Assembly: GCA_948146395.1 (NCBI GenBank) | Contig: OX411548.1 | Span: 65,243,020-65,307,019, forward strand | Length of the DNA: 64,000 nt | Direction: 5' to 3' | From: Fragum whitleyi | Lineage: Eukaryota; Mollusca; Bivalvia; Cardiida; Cardiidae | Part shown: one piece after another, positions 44,690 through 58,426 of the stretch | Layout of the letters: the number at the start of each line of letters is the position of its first letter | Position numbering within the stretch: the first letter of the stretch is position 1 | The notes under the pieces: generated by a model | The model's database searches: none | Told to the model about the DNA's origin: nothing | The model's input: only the letters and a program-made list of their open reading frames with translations | Made by a program: the position numbers and the translations under genes

Positions 44690-45868
44690 ATTTTTTTTTT
44701 TATTCTCCAACAAAACCAACATAATAGAGCATCATAAAGTTAAACAGTATTATGCTTTCAATGTTTTTTGTTCGAAGTTTTAGACTATATAACTATTCAG
44801 TTTCTATATTCTGTGATGTTGTGATATTGTGATGTGGGTGTCCTCAATCCCTCCAAGATTGGAATTTGTGTTTTTGAGATAAATCTTTCTAAATTTTTGC
44901 TTTGCAATTTTGCAAATTTACACTTTTGAATTTTGTGAACATATTTTATTTGGTTGGATTAAACAATGCATTAATTCCACTGAAAATAAAGACATACAGC
45001 TAGTGTCAATTTGGTTTTTTGGTAGACAAAATTTACTATTTCTAAGTAGTTCAGAAGGATGCTAGAAGATCCTGGATATTTTTGAATTTGTTTTTGTCTA
45101 TTCTGTAGTTGTCGTCCTCCAAATCCAAGAGAAATAGATAACACCCTTAACACTGGTTAGTTCAGTTAAAGAGCCTCCCATCTACAGCGTATCATTAACT
45201 GTAGATACGAAGCCCGAGAACTGAAAAGGTCAATGCAGACTATTGTTTGTTGTTGTTGTTGTTGTTATCGTTGTTTTCACCATTTAACATAAATAAAGTA
45301 TGTGTACAAAAGTTATGCCACATAATTGTGTATAATAGGTTCTTGAGTTAGATTAATTTTTCTCATTATGTTTTGGAACACTGGTTTTGAAATTAACCAG
45401 CTCATGGCCAATAACAATTTTGATTAAAATTCAATTTTTCTATTCTTCATATAGGTGTTTTCCATGTCACCTTACATTATTTAAATCTTGTTATTATACA
45501 CAACTATATTTGCATGTCACATCTACATTTCTTAATTTGCGTTATATTACTTGTTACTTTTAGTCTATTGGGTTAACAAAGTTGGAGAATACAAAAATAT
45601 TAATCAACAAAAAAAACACCCACGCATACATCCACTATCTTCACACACTCATTCATTAGACATTTAACAGAAAAAAACCCCACATAACACACAATATTTG
45701 AGACATGGCACTGCACACTATCCATAATTTCTATATTAGTAATTTATTATTTTTTTTTTTACGAAAATCATGTTAAAGATTTGGAAGAACAGTTAGGGTG
45801 CTTTTATTTTTATTCGATGCAGGGGTTATCGGCTATATTTGGATTATAGACTTTTTTTTTTAAATACA
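44690..45868 (-). other. Possible LINE 3' untranslated region and flank
   Basis: The sequence downstream of the ORF2 stop is AT-rich with several T runs on the plus strand (45852-45861, 45751-45760, 44691-44702), any of which could mark the poly-A end of the LINE. A (TTG)n tract lies at 45.24-45.27 kb. The true 3' end cannot be fixed. Confidence 0.35.
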
Positions 45869-48800
45869 TTAGGTTTGTACAAAGTTCATCCATGTTTTAT
45901 TAAACGTTTCTATTTCATTGTTTAAAATTGCTTGTTCTTTGCACATATTGTATTTTTTCAAGATGTATGACATGGACCCACATACAGATGGACGACATTT
46001 GTTTTTTCGACATTGAAAGATATATAGTTTGGTGAATATTAGAATTAAGTTTTTTGCTATGCTGTTGTCCGTATATCCAAATACAACAGTTTTTAAGTCA
46101 ATCGAATTAAACAATTGGTTTTGAAATCTTATCAAGTTTGTAAATATCGGATTGGTGATTTCACAATGCCAGAATATATGATCTATGGTTTCTCTGTTCT
46201 CATTGCAGAAAGTACAGTTGGGATAATCAATGTATCGAATTTTTTCAAGATAATGGTTTGTGACCAGGATTCTGTGCAAAATTCTTACTTGAAACCACTG
46301 AATTTTACTTATTTTAAAAGGCAATGCAAAAATGATTTTCCAGTCTTTTTGGCTGAAGGTGATATTTAATTTATCTTCCCAGCGTTTAATACATACAGGC
46401 ATATTTTTATTCGAATTCAAGTTTTTATAAATCTCTCCTGTACCTTTGGAATTGGTTAGTATAGTTCTAAGAAAAATCGGAATGTGCGGTCTTTGATATG
46501 CCAAAGGGGGTATATGGCCTAAACCTATCCTTCTTAGAAATGATTTAATAGCGGCTTTTACCGATTCATAGTTTAAAAAATTTATATTTAAGTCATATCT
46601 ATCTTTCATTTCTCTTAGGTTGTAGAATCCCCCATTACAATTTAACAGATCCCCTATACAGCTTATTCCCTTTTCGAACCATTCATTATAGAAAAAACTT
46701 TTTGAGTCAATTAAAATGTGGTGATTGTAAAATAATGGATATTCTGAAATGTTTTCCCGCGCCGTTTCGTGTTTTGATATTACTTTGACATAGGAATGGA
46801 GTGTATCTTTCCAAAAAGGGTTTGTTGTTTTGGTAGCCACCATTTCTGCGTAAACATTTCCACAATTAGTTAACTTTTGAATATTCAATATGCTATTGAT
46901 AATGTTTGACCAACTTCCTTCTTGTTTAATAAGTCTCCTTATCCATGTTGCTTTCAAAGCACAGTTGAAAGCTTTAATGTTTATCATTTTTAAGCCCCCT
47001 TGTGCGTAATCTTGAGTAAGAACTGATTTTTTAATTTTGTGTGGGCCTTGCCAAATGAAATCATATAGCATTTTTTCAATTTTATCTAAGGTTTTTTCTG
47101 GTGGGTTTGGAAGGGCAAGAAAGAGATGGTTAATTTGAGATATCAGAAGACTTTTAATCACTACTATTTTTCCTAGTGGTGTTAATATCCTTTTATTCCA
47201 GTTTCTAATAGTATTACTTATTGATTGGATTTTGCTATTGTAGTTCAATTCGATCATTTTGGTAAGATCTACGTTAAAAATGATGCCAAGCATTTGAAAT
47301 TGGTGGTGTGACCAATCTACTTTCCATTTTGTTTTGATACTGCGTGTACTATATTTATCTTTACCTATCCACACTACTTTAGTCTTGTCGTAATTGATTT
47401 TTAACCCAGACACATAAGAAAAACTGTTCAATACTTCGAGAGTAGTGAAAAGTGATTCTTCTGAGCCATCAAGTATAAGACAAGTGTCGTCTGCAAATTG
47501 TGATAGTTTGTGCTCCATATAATTTATCTTGATTCCTTTAATTTCTTTCATTTGTCTTATCTTAAGTGAAAGAATTTCTGCACATAGAATGAAGATAAAG
47601 CTTGAAAGCGGATCACCTTGCCTACAACCCCTGCCTATTTTGAAAAAGTCAGAAAGAAAGCCACACTGCACAATGGAAGATTTGGAATTTTTGTATAAAA
47701 TATTAAACCATTTGCAAATTGATGGTCCAAAATTAAAGAGTTTTAGGGTTTTATCGATAAAAGACCATGATAGAGAATCGAAAGCCTTTTCGAAATCAAA
47801 AAATTGACATTATCATTCCCGAGATTTTGTTCTCCTCCGTGTAATGGAGAATGTCATATATAAGTCTATGTAGCGGCCTTCGATGAAGCCTGTTTGATCG
47901 GAGTGGATGAGATCAGTTATAACTTCTTTTAGTCGTTTAGCAATGCATCCTGATCCGATTTTATATATGGTATTTAGTAGTGTTATAGGCCTCTAGTTTT
48001 TTAAAAATTGACGTGGTTTGTCACCTTTAGGGATACATGTGATAATACCTTGAGTTTGGGTACATGACAACTGATTTGTGTCATAAGCTTCATTTAGACT
48101 GCGCACTATGAATGGCCCTAGTCTTTTCCAAAATATTTTGTAAAATTCTGCACTAAAACCAGTAGTTCCGGGGCTTTTATTATTCTTCATTGCCTTAAGT
48201 ACACTAGATGCTTCATTTAGGGTAATTTTTCCTTCTATCAAAGTCGATTTGGCATTTGATAATTTTGGAATTTTGATATCTTTACAGAAATCGTTTGTTT
48301 GGTCATTATTTTCTAGGTCTCTTCGTTTATATAGCGCTTCATAAAATACTTTGATTTCGCTGAGGATATCTTTTTGGTTAGTTATAATTTTTCCATTATT
48401 TGTTTGTATTTGAGTGATGGTTTTGTTTACTGAGTTGAATTTCTCAAGATTACAAAAGTATTTGGAAGGTTTTTCTCCTTCTTTACTGTATTTCAATTTA
48501 GATCTAATTATTTGTCCTTCAGTTTTTGATATTTGAATTTCTTCTAATTTTGCGTTAAGATTACGCAGATTTTCTATATCATTATCATTGTTATTATTTT
48601 CTAATTCTTTAATCTTATTAATGAGTGAAATCTCTTCCGTTTTTTGCTTCTTTTTAACGAAAGAACTGTATGAAATGGCAACCCCTCTGAGTTCCATAAG
48701 TAAAGTATCTAGGAAAAGTTGATCGTTAATACAGAATTGTATTTCTTCTCCTAGAATATCACATATATGTTCTCTATTGTATTCTGGGACCGCATATTGT

Positions 48801-49615
48801 TTAATTATATCATCTATTTTAGAATTAATCTTCTTTACATAGTCAATATCTTTTAAATGCATGTTGTTATGTTTCCATAATCCAGATCCATATTCAAAGT
48901 CATTGAATTTTAAAGAGCACGAAATAAGAGAGTGGTCTGATTGAAAACTTTTCTCTATCGTCGAGTTGGTGACGAAGATGGACATAGGGTTAGATACTAG
49001 AAAGAAGTCAAGTCTTGCTTGCTGCAAAGGCTTGTGTTTTCTCCATGTAAATCTTTTGGAGTCTATATTTTTTTCTCTGTATGGATCAACAAGTTGTCTA
49101 TTTGTGATTATATTTATTAAAGTTTCTCTAGATCGTTTGTTATTGATATGTTTGTAATTATAATAATCTTTTTCTGGGTCGAGTACTAGATTAAAATCTC
49201 CACAAATCACATATGACTCATTTTCAATCGAGTCTATGTTGTTAAATAAGTGTTCATAAAACTCGGGACGATCTGTGTTTGGACCATAAATCGCTGCAAG
49301 AGTAAATCGATTTTCATTAATAGATATGTCAAGAATGAGGTAATTTCCCTCTTTATCAGATATTCTCTTATGGATCACAAAGTTTACTTTATTGAAAAGA
49401 ATTGCTATACCTCTGCTATTAGACGTATGACAGCTTAACACAACTTCTGATCCCCATTGTGTATATATTGTTTTGAACATATCTTCTGTAAAGTGGGTAT
49501 CTTGAATACAGTAAATATTGTAATTGAGATTCTTAAGATATTGAAGAACTGAAAGTCTTTTTTTACTTCCATTTATACCACGGCAATTGAAAGATGCTAT
49601 TCTGAGGTCTTCCAT
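45869..49615 (-). pseudogene. LINE ORF2: APE endonuclease - reverse transcriptase, disrupted (L1/Tx1 type)
   Basis: This is the only long coding sequence, about 1,249 codons from ATG at 49615 to TAA at 45869. Residues 1-235 are an APE-type endonuclease: SFNCRGI, QDTH, YGPN, GDFN, TWR, ARLDFFLVS and SDHSLI are visible. QDTH replaces the usual QETH, changing the catalytic Glu to Asp. A charged linker follows, then the reverse transcriptase: SPGTTGFSAEFYKIFW, IPKGDKPRQFLKN, DFEKAFDSLSW, GCRQGDPLS and the catalytic FADDT. Near the C terminus CTFCNENRETIDHIFWHC is the zinc knuckle of this family. Lesions: TAG at 47993-47995 where relatives have Trp (KNWRP), a small frameshifting deletion near 47862-47867, and an extra A/T at about 47799-47806 restoring frame at DFEKAF. 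The enzyme would nick DNA and copy LINE RNA; this copy is dead or carries sequence errors. Confidence 0.93.
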
Positions 49616-49639
49616 TTTTACTTACATAATTGAAATTTA

Positions 49640-52600
49640 AGTATGGACGTGTGCAGAGCATGATTCCCAAATGCAAAAAAGTAGAACATTTTGAAATATA
49701 TTTCGAAAGTTGGCCTCCTCATATGCATTTTCTAAGAGCTATTAGATTTGCAAAAAAGATACAAGGTTTTTGTAGTGTATACCAAATAGTTACTTTCTAT
49801 TCCAAAGAATGAATAGAATCAATGTTTCGAAGTATAAGAGTAACCGAAGAGGTGAAATCGTACATAACAAACAGTATTAGAGTACCTACTATACATTCAC
49901 TCAATATAAATGCCATCCACTTCAGTACAGACATGTGTTCAATTCGTATCTGGTATATTACTCAATACTTCTTGGAAAACCAGCTTTTGATCATAACTTG
50001 TTGTCTGTTGAGATTTTGATATCTATCAGAAGAATCTCCACATCCAATGTTTATAACACAATATTTTAAATATATCACCTCGTAGGAACTAGTCTGTACA
50101 GAAGTGGACACTATACAAGTTGACCTCAAAATAATTCATTAGTCTTATAGTAGTTTTTTCTTCTCCACAGAGTAACTGGGATATCATTCAATACAGCTTC
50201 GAAATAGTAATAGTCATTATAATATGATGTGAATTGGGTTAGACTAGCTAGAACAAGACAAGACTGCATAGAAACATGTTCTGTACATTCCTTCTCATTA
50301 TAGTCCATCTAAGAATGCATTGTTTGCTATTTGGTCCCTATTTGGTCCCTTGAATTATTTTAAGAACAACTTCAAAGTTAATGTAAAATAGTGTATGAAT
50401 TTATCTTAGATCACCCAAACCAAGATCAAACCTTACAGGTCCGCCTACAATACCTTCCACCCTCAATGTAGGCATTTGTTTCGGTATAACTCTTTGTTTG
50501 TTATAAGCATCTATAAGAAGCATTTCAGCACCAATTAGGTTTAGAATATCATTCAGAAACAATTTAAAAGCTAATAAAGTTCCGGGTATGATGTAGAAAA
50601 ATATTTGAGGTTAATAATAATGATGGTACATATAGGACCTTGCACAGAAATGATCCGGATCAAAGTCAGGGTCCAAGACTATAAAGCCCATCTCGCTCTC
50701 CACTGAGAATACTCTCAAATTTAAGAATTAAATGAATGTATGAACATAAAAGACAGCATCAATAAGCTGTTATTTTTAACAACCTACTAATGCTATCCTC
50801 TAAATTCACCAATTTACTTTAGATTTACAACAGAATTAAAGCTTTAATATCAAGTTGAAACATGAGAAAAAACCTCAGCTGAGCCTGAGGAAAGCCCTAC
50901 AACCTAGTACCCAGGCTACACAGAGACTATTCCCATACATTCACCCTCAACCAAGGTCATCAATTTTACAAATTGTATTATGTATGAAGTATTTAGGATA
51001 TCCCTATTGAACTCCATCAAATCTTATAACAATAAGACTGCAAGGTCCAGATTGAAGCAACTAGATTGAAATGTGAATATACAAAATTATATGTCATACA
51101 TTCAATTTTAGATCAAGCTATCTATCTTTGTATAAGTTGCAGAAACAACAGCAATGCTGTTGCTCCAACTTATCCAAGAAACAGCCACAGTGCTACAATT
51201 TAGTAATATAACATGATATAAATCATGTCGCCCAGATTATGATCATACAGTACTGAAGAATTTCTCATACATTTCACACTCACTTCAGACCATCCATTTA
51301 AGAGATGAAGAGAGCACCCTATAATTTTACTGGGGTATGAAACCAAAAACCCAATCACATTGCATAAATGAGGGAAGCGGATTGGTACGTAAGTGCTATT
51401 AGGCCTACAGCCCCATACCCCCATGAAACCACAAGAAAGCTCCCTCCATATCCTACAATTTAATATTATGAAGCACATGTTTAAGTGTTACATCATAAAA
51501 AGACATATTATATGTGGGACTATTTTGTGCCCACGCTTACATAATAGCTGCATACTTGAAATTGTTTTCAAAGAGGAATTAAACCAAATTCTCACTCTGT
51601 TGTGTATATTGTCATTAAGAAATAGCCGCAGTGTTTCAATTTAGTAGTATTACATGTTCTAGATCAGATCACCTAGATCAAGACCAGACTGTACAGTCGT
51701 TGGTTCCATACATTCCACTCCTGATACAGGCCATCCACTTCAGTTTAATTTGTAGTATATTAAGTAATTCGGTTATTTCTAAAGCCTATGGTGATAATAC
51801 AGTCTAGATTATATCGTCTTTATCAATTTCATATTGAACAGAAGTGTCTTAACTCAAAATAGCATGTAAAAAATCAATTAAGAAAAATTATACGGTTAAG
51901 GTTCATGTAAAGTGTTTGAGGCCCAATTTTAGAACACTTCATTTGCCGAGAATAAGGCAAAAGTCCAGGTGTATTATATATCAAATTGAAGCTATTTATT
52001 AGCACAAGCAATTAAGCAACATACGACTGTCATAGCTATAGCGGTATAGCAAAACATTGTGGAAAAGGGTCATTTTGTACAGAACAAGCAACTGCATGAC
52101 TGTTGGTTAAAATTGGCTCATATTTTAACAAATTGCAGTCTTAAGTACGATCCAGGTACTACTACAAACGTTGGTATAAAACTCGAGCCCAAAACGTAGA
52201 TATGCAAGCAATTTATTTTGACTTATTTTATAAACACATATGTCATATATGTCATTCTAAATTTGTAAACGTGTAGATCTTTTTAAGGTATGGTGTGTTA
52301 TCACAACATAAATGGACATTAATAGTTCATTTACCTGTAAGGTTGTTTAGCAATATATCAATTTCTATTTCACTGAATGATAAATATATAGTAATCTATT
52401 ATAGATCATTAAATTCAAAAACTATAATTTGAAATATATCGCAGAAAATATTTCATAATATTATGGTGTGCTGTTGCACCATACCTAACATCTATTTTGA
52501 AAACAGACCAAACCGGTTTGACAAGTATGTTGACAAAATAATTGGAAATTGATTGTTTGAAAGGAGCTTTTTGAGGCCGAGTTTTATATCTAAGGTTTTA

Positions 52601-55080
52601 GGAGTACCTGGGTAGTACTTAAGACTGTACTTTGTCAAAATATGAGCCAATTTTATCCGACCGTCATGCAGTTGCTCGTTCTGTACAAAATGACCATTTT
52701 CTACAATGTTTTGGCTCTACCGTCATAGCTATGGCGGTCTTATGTTGATCAACTGCCTGATCTCAAAAATAGCTTCATTTTGATATACAATATACCTGGA
52801 CATACTGCTTTTTCTTGGCTAAAGAAGAGCCCTTAAAATTTGGTCTCAAACACTTTACATGAACCTTAATGTAGATAGTTTCATTCAACTTAATTAAATG
52901 TTACATATCAAGTATTCTTTCATATTAAATAATAGTGAATTTTGATCCAGATTGGATCACCTAGAGTTGGGTTAGACCACAAGGAAATTTATTCCAAACA
53001 TTCCAATCCCAATGCAGGCCTTCCACCTCAGTATGGATTATTAACTCACCTCTTGAGTGATCCTAAATAAACATTAGGGATATCTAGATGATTTGTTTTC
53101 TTAACAAATACTTAAAAAAGTAGGGTTTTGATTGAATCACCTAGAATTGTTTCAGACTACACAAAAGCATGGTGTCTACAGAGCCACAGACAGAGGGCAT
53201 AAAATTGACTTGAGATTGAAATATTTCGATAACTATTCCACAGACCCCATGCTATCAGCACTCACCGGAATCGTCTTGTCGAGACAATCCCAGCGAGCAC
53301 CCACAACACAGGGCCTCATTGAGAAATAGCAATTTTAGAATGGCTTTAACCTCTCTTGTCTGGACCTCTGTACCCACATTCATAAAGCTATTACATGCAT
53401 TATTAACACTATTTAGGGTAAAATCCATATCTGGTCACCTAAATCAGGATCAGACTGTGTTGGAGTAGATCCAACATACTCTACTCCCCATTTAGGTCGC
53501 CCATTTTAATATAACTCATTTTCCATTAAGCATCCCAGACACCCTCTGACACTAAATTCGTGATTATACATGTACTACCTCAAAAAATACAAGGTCTAGA
53601 GAAGACCTGTCTCAGCATGAACTTTTGTTTCAATAATCCAGGATTTTTCTCAGGAAGAATTTTGCTGTTTATGATAATAATAAATGTTCAAATTAGATTT
53701 ATAATAGGATCAGATAATTGTTACAATAATAGTAATAATACAATGTCTTGAACAGTTCACTTAGACTAAGATCAGGCTGCGCAGAATCAGATTCCATACA
53801 TTCACTCTCTATGGAGGCTATCTGAATGATTATGCACCAGAGTGCCACCCAGAATGCTATAAGCTTTTATCCATAGATTAAACAGGGTAGCCATTGGAAA
53901 AAATTTCAAAGATTCGCCCCAGTTTGTGTTAGGTAGCTAGGATATCATTTTAGATATATATTCAAGGTAAATAATTTTAAGCCAGGCCCGGATTGGATCA
54001 GCCAGAAAAAGATTAGACTGCATAGAGGTAGACTCAGAGCATTCTAATCCAAACACAGGCCATCCATTCCAGTAACAACCTGCTCTACACTGGGCAACAG
54101 GGATGTCCATCCATAATTTCTTCAAAGCTAAATATACCAATGCCAGTTCCAGATCAGATCACAAAGAATGAGATCAGACTGCACAAAGTAGAGCATGTAT
54201 ATTTCAATCCTAATGCAGGCCAACTGCTCTATCACAACCTGTTCTGTATCAGGTGTCAATCCCTGTAATGCTTGTGTTGGAATAAAGGTTCTGAAAGCAC
54301 TACATGCATTAACTTAGTCAATTTGAAAACTCCCCAAACTTTTTATTAATATTTCTGGTTTAGAAATTAAGATCAGGTGGTGTGGACCAAGATCAGACAG
54401 TACATTTGTACAGTCTGATCCTTTTCCCCATTTCCTGCCATAGTAGGATTATTTTTGTTGCAGCATGACGAGGGTTAATTTACTGAATTATGAATTGTTA
54501 ACTCATTCCAATTATCTTCAATAAAATCAAATCTAGATGAGACAACCCAGATTGGAATCAGACTGCATAGAGGCTTATTCTATGCACTCTGTCCCCGATG
54601 CAGGCCATCCACTCAATTTTCTGTTTATTAAGTAACTGGGATTTTGATAGAAACAATTATGCATTAATTATCTATATAGCTTCTAGACAGAATGGGATCC
54701 CCCTGCATAAAAACAGACCTATTTCTTCTAACTATAGATGCATACCATCACAGCCACTAAGTTATTTTGATATTGAACAGAGGCATCCTTATGGTTTATA
54801 TTAATAATCCATGATATAGATCGGATCACCTGGACTAAGATCAGACTACAAGGGAGTAGATCCCTTACATTCTGCCCCAATACAGGCCATCTATCCAAGT
54901 ATAACTTGCTCTAAATTAAGTTAAGTTTGGGGATATCTCCTAGAACTAGTCTCATGGATAGTAATAGTATTACAAGGTCTAGATAAGATCATGCAGATCA
55001 AGATCAGACTGCATAGAAGAAGATTCTTCACACTCAATACTGATATTGGTCACTATCTCACAGAGCTCGTGTTTGACCCT
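49640..55080. repeat. Degenerate tandem array of GATCAGACTGCA units between LINE ORF1 and ORF2
   Basis: A unit with the consensus order GATCACCTAGATCAAGATCA / GACTGCATAGAAGTAGATTC / ACATTC / ATGCAGGCCATCCACTTCAG recurs near 50.41, 51.23, 51.66, 52.95, 53.13, 53.43, 53.75, 53.99, 54.15, 54.54, 54.82 and 54.97 kb, and in weaker form from 49.86 kb. Spacing is irregular, mostly 160-330 bp. Units are much diverged. No coding content is recognised. GATCAGACAGTAC..GTACAGTCTGATC..GACGAGGGTTAA at 54.37-54.48 kb is a copy of the element at 40.38 kb. Confidence 0.6.
51896..52869. mobile_element. 974-bp fold-back element with ~300-bp inverted arms
   Basis: TTAAGGTTCATGTAAAGTGT at the left end and its complement ACACTTTACATGAACCTTAA at the right end begin arms that stay complementary for about 300 bp at roughly 80 percent by eye. 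Landmarks include CCGTCATAGCTATGGCGGT and AACTGCATGACTGTTGG. TTAA at each outer end may be the target site. It interrupts the tandem array and has no coding capacity. Confidence 0.82.
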
Positions 55081-55720
55081 TAAACCAGGGTTTTGACCCC
55101 CAAAAATCTGAAAATATCTTCATTTGACCCCTGGAAACTTCTCCCAAAGGGGTCATTTCAACCCCCTTGAGAGAAATCACCAAAGGACAAAACTTAAGCT
55201 TTAGATTTCACAAAGTTCTATCTAAAATGTTTAAAAAATTAATTACTTGTTTCATATCATTATAAGGAACAGTTAAATTGACACTCCAATACGCAAAATC
55301 CTACTGATATGCCTTTCTGGCGTTTTGACCCTTTTAAATTCAGATTTGTTTCCCAGAATTTCTTAGGTGAGGAGTCAATGAATTGATTTCCCAATATCAA
55401 ACACTTACACAAGCCCTGATCTCTGTATAGATCTTCAGCACAAATACATATATACATACATAATACAAAGCTTTGTATATTAAACAAAGAGTTTGTTATA
55501 TAATTGATAGTACAGTGACTGTATTTTTGAAAGTTAAGAGATTTATCATAAATATAAAAATTTTAATTGAGTTGAGTTAATAGCACTTTTCTTCTTGTGT
55601 ATCAAATTAAAGTGTTTGTTTTGAGACATATTTGATGGGACAGCATCTGTGTTCTTGAATCTATTTTTTAGTAGCACACTCTACCTATCGAGCGCGAAAT
55701 GATTATTATCATCACGATAG

Positions 55721-56419
55721 TCAGTCTGACATTACTGGCCATGGAAGATTTAGCCAAAACGCGTAGTCTTTATGAATAATCTCTGTTGGTTTTCTGTCTT
55801 TTTCAAAATGAGCAAATATCTTTCCTTCGAAAGACCAGCATTTCTTAACTCTCGTTTTGTCTTTTACTCTTAGGGAAGACAGCACTTGTTGATTTAAATT
55901 TGTGAGGTCTTCATTAATGAATACACCAGATTTTCTTAGATCTTTAGCTTTCTTCATAATGTTTACTTTTGTTTGTCTTCTGACTAATTTGACTAACTGG
56001 ACGGTTTTTTCCTTCTTCGAATTTTCCCAGGCGATGGGCTATGTCTATGTCGTATTTATCGAGTACAATGATTCCCTCGTGAAGTGTTTGGAGGACATGA
56101 TCTGTTGCACTTTCCGAAGTTTGGTTTTCTTCATCATTTGGGATGCCACTTATACGTATGTTATTTCGTCTTCCATATTGTTCAAGTTCGTTTAACTGTT
56201 TCTCCCTTATATTTTCTTCAGAATGAAGCTGTTTTCCAATAGCATTTTTTTCATCTTGTAGCTTTGATATTTGGTCATCTCTTTTTTTTAAGTTTGTCTT
56301 CATATTCTAGTATTTCTATGCTTTTTTGATGCATGTCACTTTCTAGGACCTCTATTCGATGAGTTACTGACATTAAGAACTGCTCCTTCATTTCATTAAT
56401 TGTTGATTTTATGGTATCT
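55721..56419 (-). pseudogene. LINE ORF1, C-terminal part, frameshifted
   Basis: The segment continues ORF1 from the N-terminal exon-like piece at 61576-61911. After a coiled-coil stretch it has EQYGRRNNIRISGIP, the conserved start of the L1 ORF1p RNA-recognition domain, then DIDIAHRLG and, in another frame, VRRQTKVNIMKKAKDLRKSG and GVFINEDLT of the C-terminal domain. It ends NLPWPVMSD-stop at 55721. Two lesions are visible: one extra A in an A8 run at about 56282-56289, and one extra base after NRP near 56000. ORF1p normally coats LINE RNA as a coiled-coil trimer and acts as a chaperone. Homopolymer lesions could be sequencing errors. Confidence 0.85.
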
Positions 56420-57929
56420 TTAAGGGTTTACCGCGATTTGAATTCACAGAAACTGAGTCAATGGACATGAAATTAAAAACTCATACAAAGTAATTTTATT
56501 GGACCAAAACTGATATAGTAGCTTTAAGATATTACTAAAGAATGCAAAATAGTTTGGATATGTAGAAAAAATATCAAAAAGTGTCTTTAAAGCATGAAAA
56601 TATGACACATTTACAACATTTTCTATTTGCGTTCAACTAAAGATTCAGTTGCACAATAGATAAAACAAGAAATGTCTACATGTAGAGGAAAAGCTAAAGA
56701 ACAATGAAGGAGGCTTAAATTTTGCATGAACATTTCACATAACTCACATTTTGCATCTGAAAATGGCCAACTCCAGAAAAATAATTTGCAAATGGCAGAC
56801 ATGGAGTTTGTTTACATTTACTATTCCCACGCCAAATGATATTTCATTCATAACAAGAAAATAGACCTCTTCATAACATATGGTGACCAAGTTAATACTA
56901 TGTCTGAACATTTCAAGTTGTTGAATTAATTTTTACCTGTTACCTGTGCGTCGGGACCATTAAATTTCACTTGAAAGAGGAAGATGAATATCAAAACTAT
57001 ATGATTAACTTTCATTTTTGATTGATATTTGCAAAATAAATAAAAAATACCCATCAAAATATAGTGGAAATACGTATGGTTCCTTTTGGTCTCCGTAGGT
57101 AAGATTATTTGAAAGATTTCTGTTGTAAAAACATCACGTGAAATCTACGTTTAGCGTAAATTAACAAAATTGGCTGATTTTATTGATTTAACTCAAATTA
57201 TTTGGCGTTTCCATCTGCCTGCATATAAGGAATGATGTAATGAACAGAAAAATAGCAAAAACTACCTTGATCTATCGATTAAGCTTTTGATTTCCAGGTT
57301 TTCTTCGATTTTCACCTTTTCGCGGAAAAACCCAACTACACTTCCGGTTTTTGTTCTTGTGCAAAAAGTAGGCCCATTTTAATTTAGACTGGCTAACCTG
57401 TCCTCATTTATCGATACTAGATCCTAAAGTAACCATGGGCACCATCGGTCCGTTGCTTCCTCTCGTTTCATTGGTCAAAATGTATTGAGGCCTTTGATTG
57501 GTCATCTCACGTACGAGCGTAGCGTGTTTAAACTGAAGAAAGGGAAAGAACAGAATTTATGACTTTCATGGTTTTTATTGGAGCTTAATAAATAAAGTAT
57601 CATATGCTTAAGATTTTGAATACACAGTTTCTACGCAGAATTTTTTTTAATAAGGTTGACTTTTGATATTCAGATTAGTAATCATTATAATTTTGAAGAA
57701 ACTTGACTCTCTCCTCTATTCTTCTTTCTCTATCTATTTCCCTCTCAAAATTAATAAAACGCATAGTTTCTAATCCCCAAAACTTAGCTCTTCGTTTGTC
57801 AAGCGGAAATAAAAGATAATTTATTACTGCATTTTCAAACATTATTTATAATCAAGACAACAGGCTTAAACGCTTGAAATACCAGATAATAAGATGACAT
57901 TTGATAACAGTCAATTGAATCCTAAAAAA

Positions 57930-58033
57930 ACCTGTTGTTAATAAAGTGTTTTATAAAAAGAGTACAGAATTTATATAAACCTATTGTTAATAAAGTGTTT
58001 TATAAAAAGAGTACAGAGTATATATTTAGAGTG
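57930..58033. repeat. Two tandem 49-bp units
   Basis: CTGTTGTTAATAAAGTGTTT..ATAAAAAGAGTACAGA recurs with a 49-bp period and a few changes. Confidence 0.85.
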
Positions 58034-58426
58034 CATATATTATCATACGGAAAAGGTGTCCTCCAGGGAGTTGTATTAAGTGTCCTTCGATTATACAGAA
58101 GAAAATAGGAAACATTAACGAAATTAAAGTTTACTTTTTTCCATTTTGAAAAAGTACAAATTAACGTTTTTGAATTGCCTCACCCTTATAAACTTGTACT
58201 CTCTAAATAAATTTCTGGCGATATAGAGAATATACCAATTAGATATGTAAAACATTCAATCTCTGCGAGCCTCCTTTTTGAATGACTCAACCATACCTGT
58301 CTTTGAATGTGGTCTGATTATTCGGTCATAAACTATTTACAACAGATAGCGAGCCTCTGGGCATCATGCCAATGTGTGGGTAGATCAGGTGACCTTGTTC
58401 TGTTAGGAATGTATACATACAAGAGG

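Noticed and set aside
51200..51644. Overlapping 83- and 92-codon ORFs in the array
   Set aside because: They fall on degenerate tandem units and have no recognisable domain.
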